From: Microcella putealis | GTDB taxonomy: Bacteria > Actinomycetota > Actinomycetes > Actinomycetales > Microbacteriaceae | Reading direction: 5' to 3' | Assembly (NCBI RefSeq): GCF_004216575.1 | Contig: NZ_SGWW01000001.1 | Location: 957,772 to 1,021,771, forward strand | DNA: 64,000 nucleotides | In this document: positions 7,439 through 15,570 of the stretch, piece by piece | How positions within the stretch are numbered: position 1 is the first letter of the stretch | How the letters are laid out: the number at the start of each line of letters is the position of its first letter | Made by a program: the position numbers and the translations under genes | The notes under the pieces: generated by a model | Seen by the model: only the letters and a program-made list of their open reading frames with translations | The model's database searches: none | What the model was told of the DNA's origin: nothing

Positions 7439-8035
7439 ATGCTGAGCATGCCGAGTGACGCGAGCGAGACCATCGCCGCCAAGCGTGCCCTGCGCGCCGA
7501 GCTGCGCGAGCGGCGCCGCATTCGACCGGCCGGCGAGCGGGAGGCGAGCGCCGCCTCCCTCACCGAACAGCTCGTTGCGATCACGAGTGAATTGAACGCG
7601 CGCACCGTCGCCTGCTACCTCTCGACGCCCGATGAACCGCCGACCCGCGCCTACCTCGAGTGGGCGCGCGCGAATGGCGTCGACGTGCTCTTGCCGGTGT
7701 CGCGCGACGATGGGCTGCTCGACTGGGCGGCCTACGACTCTGACGACGAGGGCGAAGACGTGCTCGGCTTGCCCGTGCCGCTCGGCGGCATCGTTCCGCC
7801 CATTCGCGTCAACGAGGTCGACCTGATGCTCGTGCCCGCCGCCGCCTGCGACCGCAGCGGCATGCGCATGGGCTGGGGTCGCGGCTACTTCGACAAGACT
7901 CTCGGCTCGATGGACCGCCGCCCGCCCGTCTACGCGGTCGTCTACGACGACGAAATTGTGGATGCTCTTCCCCGCGAACCGCACGACCAGCCGGTTGACG
8001 GCGCGGTCACCCCGTCGGGCCTGCACCGCTTCTGA
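7439..8035 (+). CDS. 5-formyltetrahydrofolate cyclo-ligase
   Basis: 198 residues from ATG 7439 (a second ATG at 7448 is equally possible). The N-terminal KRALRAELRERRR helix, the PLLPVS-like DVLLPVSRDDGLLDW strand and the diagnostic GMRMGWGRGYFDKTL substrate/ATP loop near the C-terminus are present. The enzyme converts 5-formyl-THF to 5,10-methenyl-THF with ATP. It is divergent from galU across a 48-bp gap and followed by the FmdB-like gene. This arrangement of galU, cyclo-ligase, FmdB-like and mscL genes looks like conserved core order. Confidence 0.95.
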   Translation: MLSMPSDASETIAAKRALRAELRERRRIRPAGEREASAASLTEQLVAITSELNARTVACYLSTPDEPPTRAYLEWARANGVDVLLPVSRDDGLLDWAAYDSDDEGEDVLGLPVPLGGIVPPIRVNEVDLMLVPAAACDRSGMRMGWGRGYFDKTLGSMDRRPPVYAVVYDDEIVDALPREPHDQPVDGAVTPSGLHRF

Positions 8036-8104
8036 ACGCTCCGGCGGCGGTCACGAGGGGCCTCGCAGCCGACGTATCCTTATCGCCGGAGGACACCAGC
8101 CACC

Positions 8105-8419
8105 ATGCCTACGTATTCGTACCGCTGCACCGCCTGCGAGAACGCTTTCGACGTGTCGCAGGCCTTCACCGACGACGCGCTCACGGAGTGCCCGGCGTGC
8201 CAGGGGCGTCTGCGCAAGATCTTCTCGGTCACCGGCGTGACCTTCAACGGCTCGGGCTTCTACCGCACCGACAGCCGCGCGGGCGCGGGCAAGCCGGGGT
8301 CGGGGTCGGGCTCGTCGAGCGACAGTGGGGCCTCGGGGTCATCCGGGGCGTCGGGCTCGTCGGGCGACTCGGGCTCGTCAAGCGCGAAAAACTCCTCCCC
8401 GGCGGCCGCCGCCAGCTAG
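8105..8419 (+). CDS. FmdB-family zinc-ribbon protein
   Basis: 104 residues with a GGAGGA ribosome site. The N-terminal zinc ribbon has C8-x2-C11 (YRCTACENAFDV) and C29-x2-C32 (TECPACQGRLRKIF), as in the FmdB regulatory-protein family. A Gly/Ser low-complexity tail starts at about residue 60. The biochemical role of actinobacterial FmdB-like proteins is not established. It sits 44 bp upstream of mscL, a common pairing, suggesting a shared transcript. Confidence 0.92.
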   Translation: MPTYSYRCTACENAFDVSQAFTDDALTECPACQGRLRKIFSVTGVTFNGSGFYRTDSRAGAGKPGSGSGSSSDSGASGSSGASGSSGDSGSSSAKNSSPAAAAS

Positions 8420-8463
8420 GGTCGGGGACGTCAGCGTCCCTCATACCTCCTGGAGGAGCCACC

Positions 8464-8898
8464 GTGCTCACGGGCTTCAAAGAATTCATCCTGCGCGGCA
8501 ACGTCATCGAGTTGGCGGTCGCGGTCGTCATCGGTGCGGCATTCACCGCGATCGTCAACGCCATCGTCGCGTCACTCATCAATCCGGCAATCGGGGCACT
8601 GTTCAACGCCGAGTCGCTCGCGACCTCGCTGGTGGTGTCGATTCCGACGACGAGCGGCAACACGGCCGACCTCGCGTTCGGAGCCGTCATCGCCGCCGCG
8701 ATCCAGTTCGTGATCGTCGCGGCCGTCGTCTACTTCGCGCTTGTGCTGCCGATTAACACCCTCAAGCGCCGCGCCGAGGAGCGCCGGAAGGCCGGCGAGC
8801 CGGTCGTGTCGGAGGACGCTCCCCCGACCGAGACCGAGCTGCTCGCGGAGATTCGCGACCTGTTGCGGGCTCAGCGCGGCGAAACTCCCGCGAACTAG
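8464..8898 (+). CDS. mscL: large-conductance mechanosensitive channel MscL
   Basis: 144 residues from GTG 8464 with TGGAGGAG upstream. The N-terminus FKEFILRGNVIELAVAVVIGAAF is the amphipathic helix and TM1 of MscL. A periplasmic loop (SIPTTSGNTADLAFGAVI) and TM2 (IQFVIVAAVVYFALVLPI) follow, then a charged cytoplasmic helix ETELLAEIRDLLRAQ. It forms a pentameric pore that opens under membrane tension during hypo-osmotic shock. The gene ends 4 bp inside the convergent ACT-domain gene. Confidence 0.96.
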   Translation: MLTGFKEFILRGNVIELAVAVVIGAAFTAIVNAIVASLINPAIGALFNAESLATSLVVSIPTTSGNTADLAFGAVIAAAIQFVIVAAVVYFALVLPINTLKRRAEERRKAGEPVVSEDAPPTETELLAEIRDLLRAQRGETPAN

Positions 8899-9326
8899 CG
8901 CCGCGCATCCCCCGCCCCGAGCGCCCGCAGGGCGTCAAGGGCGTCGGATGCGCGCTGCCACGGCACGAAGACGTGGTCGTGGAAGTAGCCGGCGACGACG
9001 TTCGCCGGGATGCCCTGCCCGGCGAGTGCGGACGCGATCGCGGCCGTGAGGCCCACCGCCTCGAGGTCAGAGTGCACGGTGAGCGTGATGCGCGCGAACG
9101 GTGCGCTCAGCTGCACCTCCGGGGCGAGTGCGCGTGCGTCGTCGAGGTCGCGCTCGCGCACGACGGATGTCACGCCCTCGCGCTCGACCACGGTCACGGC
9201 CGCGTCGGGAAGCGCCGTCGCCGCCGTCGCGAACACCCACGGCTCGGGGTCGAGCTCGGGCCGCATCGACGCCAGCAGCTCGGCGAGCGCAGTCACCCCG
9301 CGCTCGGGGCGTGCGGCGTCGCTCAC
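8895..9326 (-). CDS. ACT-domain protein (COG3602-like)
   Basis: 143 residues from a GTG at 9324-9326 that overlaps the stop of the upstream small gene (GTGA). The pattern matches the short stand-alone ACT proteins of COG3602: LLASMRPELDPEPWVFAT early, then REGVTSVVRE, and ITLTVHSDLEAVGLTAAIASAL followed by GIPANVVAGYFHDHVFVPW. They are thought to bind amino acids; no enzyme domain is attached. Translational coupling to the 69-aa protein and closeness to the helicase-like gene suggest a three-gene transcript. Confidence 0.85.
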   Translation of the reverse strand: MSDAARPERGVTALAELLASMRPELDPEPWVFATAATALPDAAVTVVEREGVTSVVRERDLDDARALAPEVQLSAPFARITLTVHSDLEAVGLTAAIASALAGQGIPANVVAGYFHDHVFVPWQRASDALDALRALGAGDARR

Positions 9327-9532
9327 GCGTAGTGCGGCGGCTTGTCGGCCCGCAGCCGGTCGTCGTTCTCGCCGGCGCCGTGGCGTTCCGGCTCGGAGGT
9401 CAGGGGCGCGCGGGCCGGCGCCGGGTCAGACCCGGGCGGAGGCGTCGTGGTGACGCGCCGGCGACCGCGACGGGCGCGCGCGGAATCGCGGCGTGCATCC
9501 GCCGTGTCGCCCGTCGTGCCTGACTCGCTCAC
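9323..9532 (-). CDS. 69-residue basic low-complexity protein, hypothetical
   Basis: A 69-residue frame from GTG 9530-9532. The middle is Arg/Ala/Pro-rich and probably disordered. The end (ENDDRLRADKPPHYA) resembles the conserved DDRLxxDKPPHW-like tail I recall from small Microbacteriaceae proteins, which supports a real gene. Its stop overlaps the start of the ACT gene by 4 nt and it begins 19 bp after the helicase-like gene ends, so it fits in an operon. No function can be assigned. Confidence 0.6.
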   Translation of the reverse strand: MSESGTTGDTADARRDSARARRGRRRVTTTPPPGSDPAPARAPLTSEPERHGAGENDDRLRADKPPHYA

Positions 9533-9551
9533 GTGACCAGGCTACGCGCGA

Positions 9552-12500
9552 TCAGAACAGCGGTTGCGTCTCGCTCTGTGCCGACTGGGCGCGCTGGGCG
9601 GGCGACGGTGCGGCGGGCGCGGCCGGAGCCGCGGACTGCACGGCGATCGGCCCGGTCGACGCCTCGCGGTCGATCGGCTGTGTCTCGGCGGGCGCGGCGG
9701 TCGGACGCGCCGGAGCTGCTGCCGCGGCGGCCGGGGTCGGAGCGGGCGTCGGAGCGGGCGGCGCCTGCACAGCAACCGGCTTCGCCATGGCGGCGATGCG
9801 GTCGGCGACGGCGTCGGGGTTCGAGAACAGTTCGAACACGTGCACGCGCGCGTAGTGCCAGCCGAGGCGACGCAGCAGGTCGGGGCGCAGGCGCAGCGAC
9901 TCGCGCAGGCTCATCGTGCCGAGCGAAGCGTCGGTGTCGACCGCGATGCAGTAGCCGCCGCGGCTCGCGACGAGCTTCAGCTTGCCGCGGTGTCCGAGCG
10001 CGGTGCGCAGGCCCCGAGCCTCGAGGCGCCGCGCCAGGTCGATCAGCATGGGGTCGCTGTCGTCGGGCACGTCAACCGCGGTGCGCCGCGCCTCGGTGTC
10101 GGCGAGCAGCTCGGCGAGCGCACGGGCGCCGGGGCCCATGCGGTCGTCATCGAGGTCATCAGCGCGGATGCACGACACGATGCGCACAAATCGGCGCGCG
10201 CGGGTCATCGCGACGGCGAGCAGCCGGTCCCCACCCGGGCGCCCGAGGGCGCCAAACTCGCTCAGCACGCGGCCGTGCGGGGTGCGGCCGAAGCCGATCG
10301 AGAAGATGACGCGGTCGCGCGACTGGGCCACGGCCTGCTCGATGGTCAGCACGGCGAACGGTTCGGCGCGGTCGCCGAGGAAGAAGTCGTGCAGGTCGGG
10401 CCGCGACTGCATGGCGTTGAGCGTCGCCGTCTGCACGCGGGCGGCGTGCTTGGCGCTCGCGGTAATGACCATGAGCGACTCGTTCGGCCGCGCGGTCGCG
10501 TGCTCAAGCACGCGCGTCACGACCTGGTCAACCTCGGCGTCGACCGACTCGATCGTGCCGGTGACGTCGTCGGGCATGCCGTTGCCGTCGTCGAGGTAAT
10601 CGACCGCGATCGACGGGTGGCCGAGGAACGACCCCGCCCACGGCAACGAGTCGATGCGTCCGGCGTAGAAGCGGCGGTTGACGAGTTCGGCAAGGTCTTC
10701 GCCGCCAGCGCGGTACGAGCGGGTGAGGCCGAGCGTCGGAAGCAGCTCGGAGAGCTGCACGAGCGCGCTCGAGGCGTGACGCGCCTCCTCGTCGGATGCC
10801 GTCGGCGGCGCGTCGCTGACCGCGATTGAGAACGGCGACGGCGTCTGCGTGACCGGATCGCCGATCGCGACCACCTGGCGTCCACGACGGATCGCGGTCG
10901 ACACCTCGGCCATCGTGACGGCGCCGGCATCGAGCACGAAGACCGCGTCGAACGGGATGTCGTCGCTGATCTCGGCAACGTCGTACGGCGAGCTCAGCCA
11001 GATCGGCGCGATGGGGCGGCTCAGGTGCGGCGCGCACTTCTGCAGGTCGCCGGGGGTGAGCATGCCGCTGCGCAGGAGGTCGCGCAGGGCCTTCGCCTCG
11101 TCGGGCCAGTCGGTGATGCCGATCGACCAAGCCTCCGACAGCTGCCACGCCATCATGGCGGCGCTGCCCGCGGCGTGCGCCTCGTCGACGAGACGGAAGT
11201 CAGACTCGAGGCGGTCGAGCACGTCGACGTCGGCGCCGAGCAGGGCGCGGTCGGCCTGCAGCAGGCTGTCCAGCGCGCTGCGCCACCAGGCGAGCTCGAG
11301 CTCGGCGGCGACCTGCTCGTGCGGCACGTGGCGCTGCGCGAGGTCGTCAAGCAGGGCGTCGAGGCCCCACGGCTGCATCTCGCGCATCAGCTCGGTGCGC
11401 TCCTGCAGGTTCGCGAGCACGTCGCTCTCGGCCGCGAGGCCGGCGAGGGTGCGCTGCAGCTCGTCGATGCGGCGATTCAGCAGGTGCTTTTCGCGCGTCG
11501 TGTGGCCGAGCGGAGCATCCAGAGCCTCGAGGTCTTGCTCGACCTGCTGGTAGGCGACCGCGACATCCGCAATGCCGACGGGCACGGTCGGCGTGATGCC
11601 GACCGGCGCGAACCGCTGCCACAAAATGCGCTGTTGCTGGATGCGCGTGAGCGCGTCATGCAGGTCGCTCACGTGAACGCCCGGGCGCACGTACTCTTTC
11701 GCGAGCGCCTTCAGGCGGCGGCGCGTCGTCGCGGGCATCGTCGAACCCTCGCGGCGGGGGGCGGTGGCGGCGATCAGCTCGCTCAGCGAGCGGTCGAACA
11801 CCGACGGCTGGAACTTGTCGAGCGTGTCGCGCAGCTCGGTCAGCAGGCGCAGGTAGGTGCCGAGCTCGGCGAGCGTCTCGAACTGGCGCATCGGCGTCGC
11901 GGCGACGAGCGCGACGGCGCGGTCGAGCAGGCGCGGCACGAGCTCAGAGTGCAGGCGGCGGGCGCGCTCCTGGGCGCGGGTCGCCTCCTCCCCCGTCGAG
12001 AACTCGGCGCCGTACCAGGGCGAGTCGCCCGGGCCGTAGCTAAATTGCCCCAGCTTCGCGGCCTGCACAATCACCTGCGCGGCGTGCGCGCGATCGTGGG
12101 CGAGCGTCTCGACGGCAGCGCGGGTGAGTCGCGCGCGCGTCGTGGGCGGGGTGGGCAGCAGCGCGAGGCGGCTGAGTTCTGAGACGCAGTCGTACACGCT
12201 GATGCCGAGCTTGGGGTCGGGGCGGCCGAGAGCCTCGCGGTAGTCGAGCAGCACGCCGCGCAGGCGCACGAGGGCCTCGTTGACGTCGGCAACACGGGGC
12301 TTCTGCGCCTTCTCGTTGCGGCTGATGCCGCGAATAACGTCGCGTCGCAGGCTGCGCGGGGTCACCGTGACGCCGGGCAGGCCGATGTCGGTGAAGCGGC
12401 GCTGGATCGAGCTGAGAGCCGCGCGTCGCGAACTCACGACGAGCACCCGCTTGTTCTGCGCGATCAGCGTGCCGAGGGCGTTGACCACCGTCTGGGTCGC

Positions 12501-13454
12501 GCCCGTACCGGGCAGCGTCTTCACGACAATCGAGTTGCCGGCGGCGACGTTCGCGATGACGTCCTCCTGTTCGGCGTCGGCGTCGAGCAGCAGCAGGTCG
12601 GTCTCGGGCGGGCGCTGGTCAGCGGGCACCGGGGTGACCGTGGTCTGGCTCTCTTGAACCGCCCAGCGGGCGCTCGTGTTGCCGGCGATCGCATCGAGCA
12701 CGGGGTGCGACAGGTCGCGGGCGTCGGCGGCGAGCGCCGGGCCCACCTCGGCAAACGTCGACACGACGAGCCGCGGGGTGATCGTGAAGCCGTCGAGGTG
12801 CGCCGTCAGACCGCGCAGTCGATCGAGCGGCGGGTTCGGCTTGAAGGTGCCGTCGTCGTCGGCGAGGGCGACGAAGGCCTCCTCGTCGAGGTGCAGCGAG
12901 AACTGGCGCGCGAGCTCGCGGGCCAGCGCCGGGTTCAGCACGAGGCGGTCGAGCAGCGTCAGCTCGACCTCACGGCCGCGGCGGCGCAGGCGCAACGGGC
13001 GCAGCAGCAGCGGCGCGCGGAACGTCTCGCCGCCGTGGCTCCAGACGACCATGCCGATGCCGAGAGCGATCGCGTCGATGCCACGCACACTCGACAGCTC
13101 GAGGCCCTTATCGGCGATGCGTTCGGCGGCGACGCGGGCAGTGCGCAGCGCCACGTCGTCGCGCACGAGGTTGCTCAACAGCGTCGGGCTACCGGCGATG
13201 AAGCGGGCAAGGCCCCCCGGGTGGCTCGTGCCGAGCTCGATACGGCCGCGCGGGTCGTCGTCGAAGTGCAGCAGCGGGCTCGCGCCGCCGAGGGCCGCGA
13301 GCTCGTCGCGCCAGCGCTGCCAGGTATCGCTCGCCACATTCATCGGGGTCACCGCCGGGTCTCCCATGCTCAGTGCGCCCGGCTCCACGCCGGGAGCCGC
13401 CACGGGAGCATCGTCGTCTAGCTCATGATCGTCGTATCGGTCGGCACGCCACAC
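9552..13454 (-). CDS. large SF1 helicase-like protein with C-terminal MTES_1575-type nuclease domain, catalytic motifs apparently lost
   Basis: 1300 residues (GTG 13452-13454; ATGs further in are alternatives). The layout follows DUF4011-type SF1 helicase/nuclease proteins: an N-terminal DUF4011-like region, a P-loop region at about 305-330, a coiled middle (550-760), helicase motifs at about 835-1110, and a restriction-endonuclease-like domain at about 1150-1230 before a Pro/Ala-rich tail. Key residues are changed. The P-loop reads LPGTGATQT, with Ala319 where Lys is required. The Walker B equivalent reads FVLDAGAV (D842, A843) instead of a DEAS-type motif. The nuclease core reads LKLVA...VDTDA instead of the usual D...VExDG. 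The motif VI equivalent AVAMTRARR is intact. Likely DNA/RNA binding without ATP hydrolysis; role unknown. It heads a transcript with the 69-aa and ACT genes. Confidence 0.8.
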   Translation of the reverse strand: MWRADRYDDHELDDDAPVAAPGVEPGALSMGDPAVTPMNVASDTWQRWRDELAALGGASPLLHFDDDPRGRIELGTSHPGGLARFIAGSPTLLSNLVRDDVALRTARVAAERIADKGLELSSVRGIDAIALGIGMVVWSHGGETFRAPLLLRPLRLRRRGREVELTLLDRLVLNPALARELARQFSLHLDEEAFVALADDDGTFKPNPPLDRLRGLTAHLDGFTITPRLVVSTFAEVGPALAADARDLSHPVLDAIAGNTSARWAVQESQTTVTPVPADQRPPETDLLLLDADAEQEDVIANVAAGNSIVVKTLPGTGATQTVVNALGTLIAQNKRVLVVSSRRAALSSIQRRFTDIGLPGVTVTPRSLRRDVIRGISRNEKAQKPRVADVNEALVRLRGVLLDYREALGRPDPKLGISVYDCVSELSRLALLPTPPTTRARLTRAAVETLAHDRAHAAQVIVQAAKLGQFSYGPGDSPWYGAEFSTGEEATRAQERARRLHSELVPRLLDRAVALVAATPMRQFETLAELGTYLRLLTELRDTLDKFQPSVFDRSLSELIAATAPRREGSTMPATTRRRLKALAKEYVRPGVHVSDLHDALTRIQQQRILWQRFAPVGITPTVPVGIADVAVAYQQVEQDLEALDAPLGHTTREKHLLNRRIDELQRTLAGLAAESDVLANLQERTELMREMQPWGLDALLDDLAQRHVPHEQVAAELELAWWRSALDSLLQADRALLGADVDVLDRLESDFRLVDEAHAAGSAAMMAWQLSEAWSIGITDWPDEAKALRDLLRSGMLTPGDLQKCAPHLSRPIAPIWLSSPYDVAEISDDIPFDAVFVLDAGAVTMAEVSTAIRRGRQVVAIGDPVTQTPSPFSIAVSDAPPTASDEEARHASSALVQLSELLPTLGLTRSYRAGGEDLAELVNRRFYAGRIDSLPWAGSFLGHPSIAVDYLDDGNGMPDDVTGTIESVDAEVDQVVTRVLEHATARPNESLMVITASAKHAARVQTATLNAMQSRPDLHDFFLGDRAEPFAVLTIEQAVAQSRDRVIFSIGFGRTPHGRVLSEFGALGRPGGDRLLAVAMTRARRFVRIVSCIRADDLDDDRMGPGARALAELLADTEARRTAVDVPDDSDPMLIDLARRLEARGLRTALGHRGKLKLVASRGGYCIAVDTDASLGTMSLRESLRLRPDLLRRLGWHYARVHVFELFSNPDAVADRIAAMAKPVAVQAPPAPTPAPTPAAAAAAPARPTAAPAETQPIDREASTGPIAVQSAAPAAPAAPSPAQRAQSAQSETQPLF

Positions 13455-13537
13455 GCGGTCACCCTACGACCGTCCCGCGCATTCGCCCGGTATTCCGCGC
13501 CGCCCGCGCCAAGACCCGGCGCATACACTGCACAGTC

Positions 13538-14788
13538 GTGGAACTCTTCGGCGGTCTCATCTCGGGAATTCTCACGGCCGTCTTCACGGTGGGCGTGGTC
13601 GTCGCCGGGGTGCTCGTCGGGGGCGTCGTCCTCGTCTCGCGCCGCCGCCACCGGCCCGAACGGGCGCTCGAGGATCAGCGCACCCGCGCGGGAGTCGCTC
13701 TCGTACGCGCCGACGACGCCATCCAGACGGCCGACCGCGAGCTGGGCTTCGCCCTCGCCCAGTTCGGCGAGCGCGACACCGCCGAATTTCGGGCAGCGCT
13801 CGACCAGGCGGCCGAGGATCGCCGCGAAATCTTCCGGCTGCACGGGATGCTCACCGACGACCCAGCCCCGGGGTTACGTCAGCAAGAACGCGCCGACCGC
13901 ATCGTCATGCTCGCGGGACGCATCGAGGCGGCACTCGGCGAGCAGGAGCAGGCGTTCCGGCGGCGGCGCACCGCCGAATCCGGCGCGCGAGAGCGCCACT
14001 CGCGGCTGAGCGAACGCATCACCGCGGTGCGCGCGCGGCTGCGGGACGACGAGGCCGCCCACCAGCGTGACGCCGAGCGGTACACCGCCCGCGCCCTGGG
14101 CGCCGCCGCGACGGCCCCTGCCCTCGCGGCCGCGCAACTCGACACCGCCGACGCCGCCCTTGCCCGGGTCGCCGACGCGCTGGCGGCCGCCGTGCCGCCG
14201 CCCGTGGCCGCCGAGCTCGACTCCGCCGACGTCGCCGTCGCCACCGCCGAACGCCTGCTCGACGACCGCGCGGCCACCGTGGCACGGCTCGACGACGTGG
14301 CCGCCGCCCTCACCGGCCTCGCCGCCGACGCTCGGGTGCAGCGCACCGAGGCGCTCGAGGCCACCGACATCGCGCCCGACGCCAACACGGCCGCCGGCAT
14401 CACCCGTGCCGTCGTCGACGTCGACGCAGCCATCGCCGACGCCGCGGCGGCGGATGCCCGCGACCCGCTGCCGACGCTCACCCGGCTCCGCGGCGCCCTC
14501 GACGCGCTCGAAGTATCACTCGCCGCCGCCCGCTCACAGGCGCAGCGACTCAGCCACGCGCGGGAGGCGCTCGATGCAGCGCTCGCGACCGCGCGCATCC
14601 AACTCGCCGAAGCGGAGGCGGCCGGCCGCGGACGCGGCGCCGCCGGAGCCCGCGCCCGCCTCGAGGATGCGCGCCGCGAACTGGCGCTCGCCGAACGCGA
14701 AGCGTCGACCGACCCGGTCGCCGCGCTCGACGCGGCCCGCCGCGCCATCACGCACGCACGCGACGCCGACGTGCTCGCCCGCTACTAG
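13538..14788 (+). CDS. membrane-anchored Ala-rich coiled-coil protein
   Basis: 416 residues from GTG 13538. One N-terminal transmembrane helix covers about 4-33 (LISGILTAVFTVGVVVAGVL). Nearly 380 residues of Ala/Arg/Asp/Glu-rich heptad sequence follow, which should form long coiled coils on the cytoplasmic side. No enzymatic motif is visible. The GTG has no ribosome site, and TACACT (13524-13529) ends 8 nt before it, so a leaderless message is likely. The gene is divergent from the helicase-like gene (83 bp between starts). It could be a structural or scaffolding protein (TPM/septum-type); function unknown. Confidence 0.75.
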   Translation: MELFGGLISGILTAVFTVGVVVAGVLVGGVVLVSRRRHRPERALEDQRTRAGVALVRADDAIQTADRELGFALAQFGERDTAEFRAALDQAAEDRREIFRLHGMLTDDPAPGLRQQERADRIVMLAGRIEAALGEQEQAFRRRRTAESGARERHSRLSERITAVRARLRDDEAAHQRDAERYTARALGAAATAPALAAAQLDTADAALARVADALAAAVPPPVAAELDSADVAVATAERLLDDRAATVARLDDVAAALTGLAADARVQRTEALEATDIAPDANTAAGITRAVVDVDAAIADAAAADARDPLPTLTRLRGALDALEVSLAAARSQAQRLSHAREALDAALATARIQLAEAEAAGRGRGAAGARARLEDARRELALAEREASTDPVAALDAARRAITHARDADVLARY

Positions 14789-14901
14789 CGCGCCGAGGTC
14801 CGCTCCTGAGCGGGAGCCAGTTCGGTGGGGTGGAGGCACTTCGAGCCCTCACCATCTCACCAAAGCGACTCCCGGCGCGGGCGGCAGAGCGGCGAGCCGG
14901 C

Positions 14902-15570
14902 TCAGCGCTGCAGGTACGCCAGCACCGCCAGCACGCGGCGGTGGTCGCCCTGCGCCTCGTCGAGCCCGAGCTTCGCGAAGATCTGCGACACGTTCTTCTC
15001 GACCGCTCCGACGCCGATGAACAGCCGATCGGCGATCGCCGCGTTCGTGCGGCCCTGCGCCATCAGGTCGAGCACGTCACGCTCGCGGGGCGTCAACGAC
15101 TGCAGCGGGTTCGCCCGGCGACCCATCAGCTGGGCGACAACTTCGGGGTCGAGCACCGTTCCGCCCGCCGCGATGCGGGTGAGGGCGTCGCGCACGTCGT
15201 CGAGTGACACGACCCGATCCTTCAGCAGGTACCCCACCCGCCCCTCGCCGCCCGCGAGCAGCTCGGTCGCGTAGGTCAGCTCGACGTACTGCGACAGCAG
15301 CAGCACGGCAACCTCGGGGCGTTCGCGCCGCAGCCGCACCGCGGCGCGCACCCCCTCGTCCGTGAACGTCGGGGGCATGCGCACGTCGAGCACGACCGCG
15401 TCGAGGGTGAGGCCCGGCAACGCCGCGGACAGCGCCTCGGCGTCGCCGAACGCGCCCACGACATCCATGCCGGCATCGCCCAGCAAGCGCACCAGCCCCT
15501 CGCGCAGCAGCACCGAATCGTCGGCGACCGCCACCCGAAGGGCTGGTGCGGCAGAACTCATGTCAGGCAT
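14902..15570 (-). CDS. NarL/LuxR-family response regulator
   Basis: 222 residues from ATG 15568-15570 (ATG 15561 and upstream starts are alternatives). The receiver domain at 10-130 has acidic pair D17/D18, phospho-acceptor D62 (VVLDVRMPP) and the GYLLKD lysine. The C-terminal LuxR HTH begins LTPRERDVLDLMAQGRTNAAIA and contains VGAVEKNVSQIFAKL. It overlaps the end of the histidine kinase gene, so the two are translationally coupled and form one two-component system acting as a DNA-binding transcription regulator. Confidence 0.95.
   Translation of the reverse strand: MPDMSSAAPALRVAVADDSVLLREGLVRLLGDAGMDVVGAFGDAEALSAALPGLTLDAVVLDVRMPPTFTDEGVRAAVRLRRERPEVAVLLLSQYVELTYATELLAGGEGRVGYLLKDRVVSLDDVRDALTRIAAGGTVLDPEVVAQLMGRRANPLQSLTPRERDVLDLMAQGRTNAAIADRLFIGVGAVEKNVSQIFAKLGLDEAQGDHRRVLAVLAYLQR

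Noticed and set aside
10000..13430. Several long plus-strand frames opposite the 1300-aa gene
   Set aside because: Same antisense effect; none shows a domain, and the minus-strand frame has clear helicase-like motifs.
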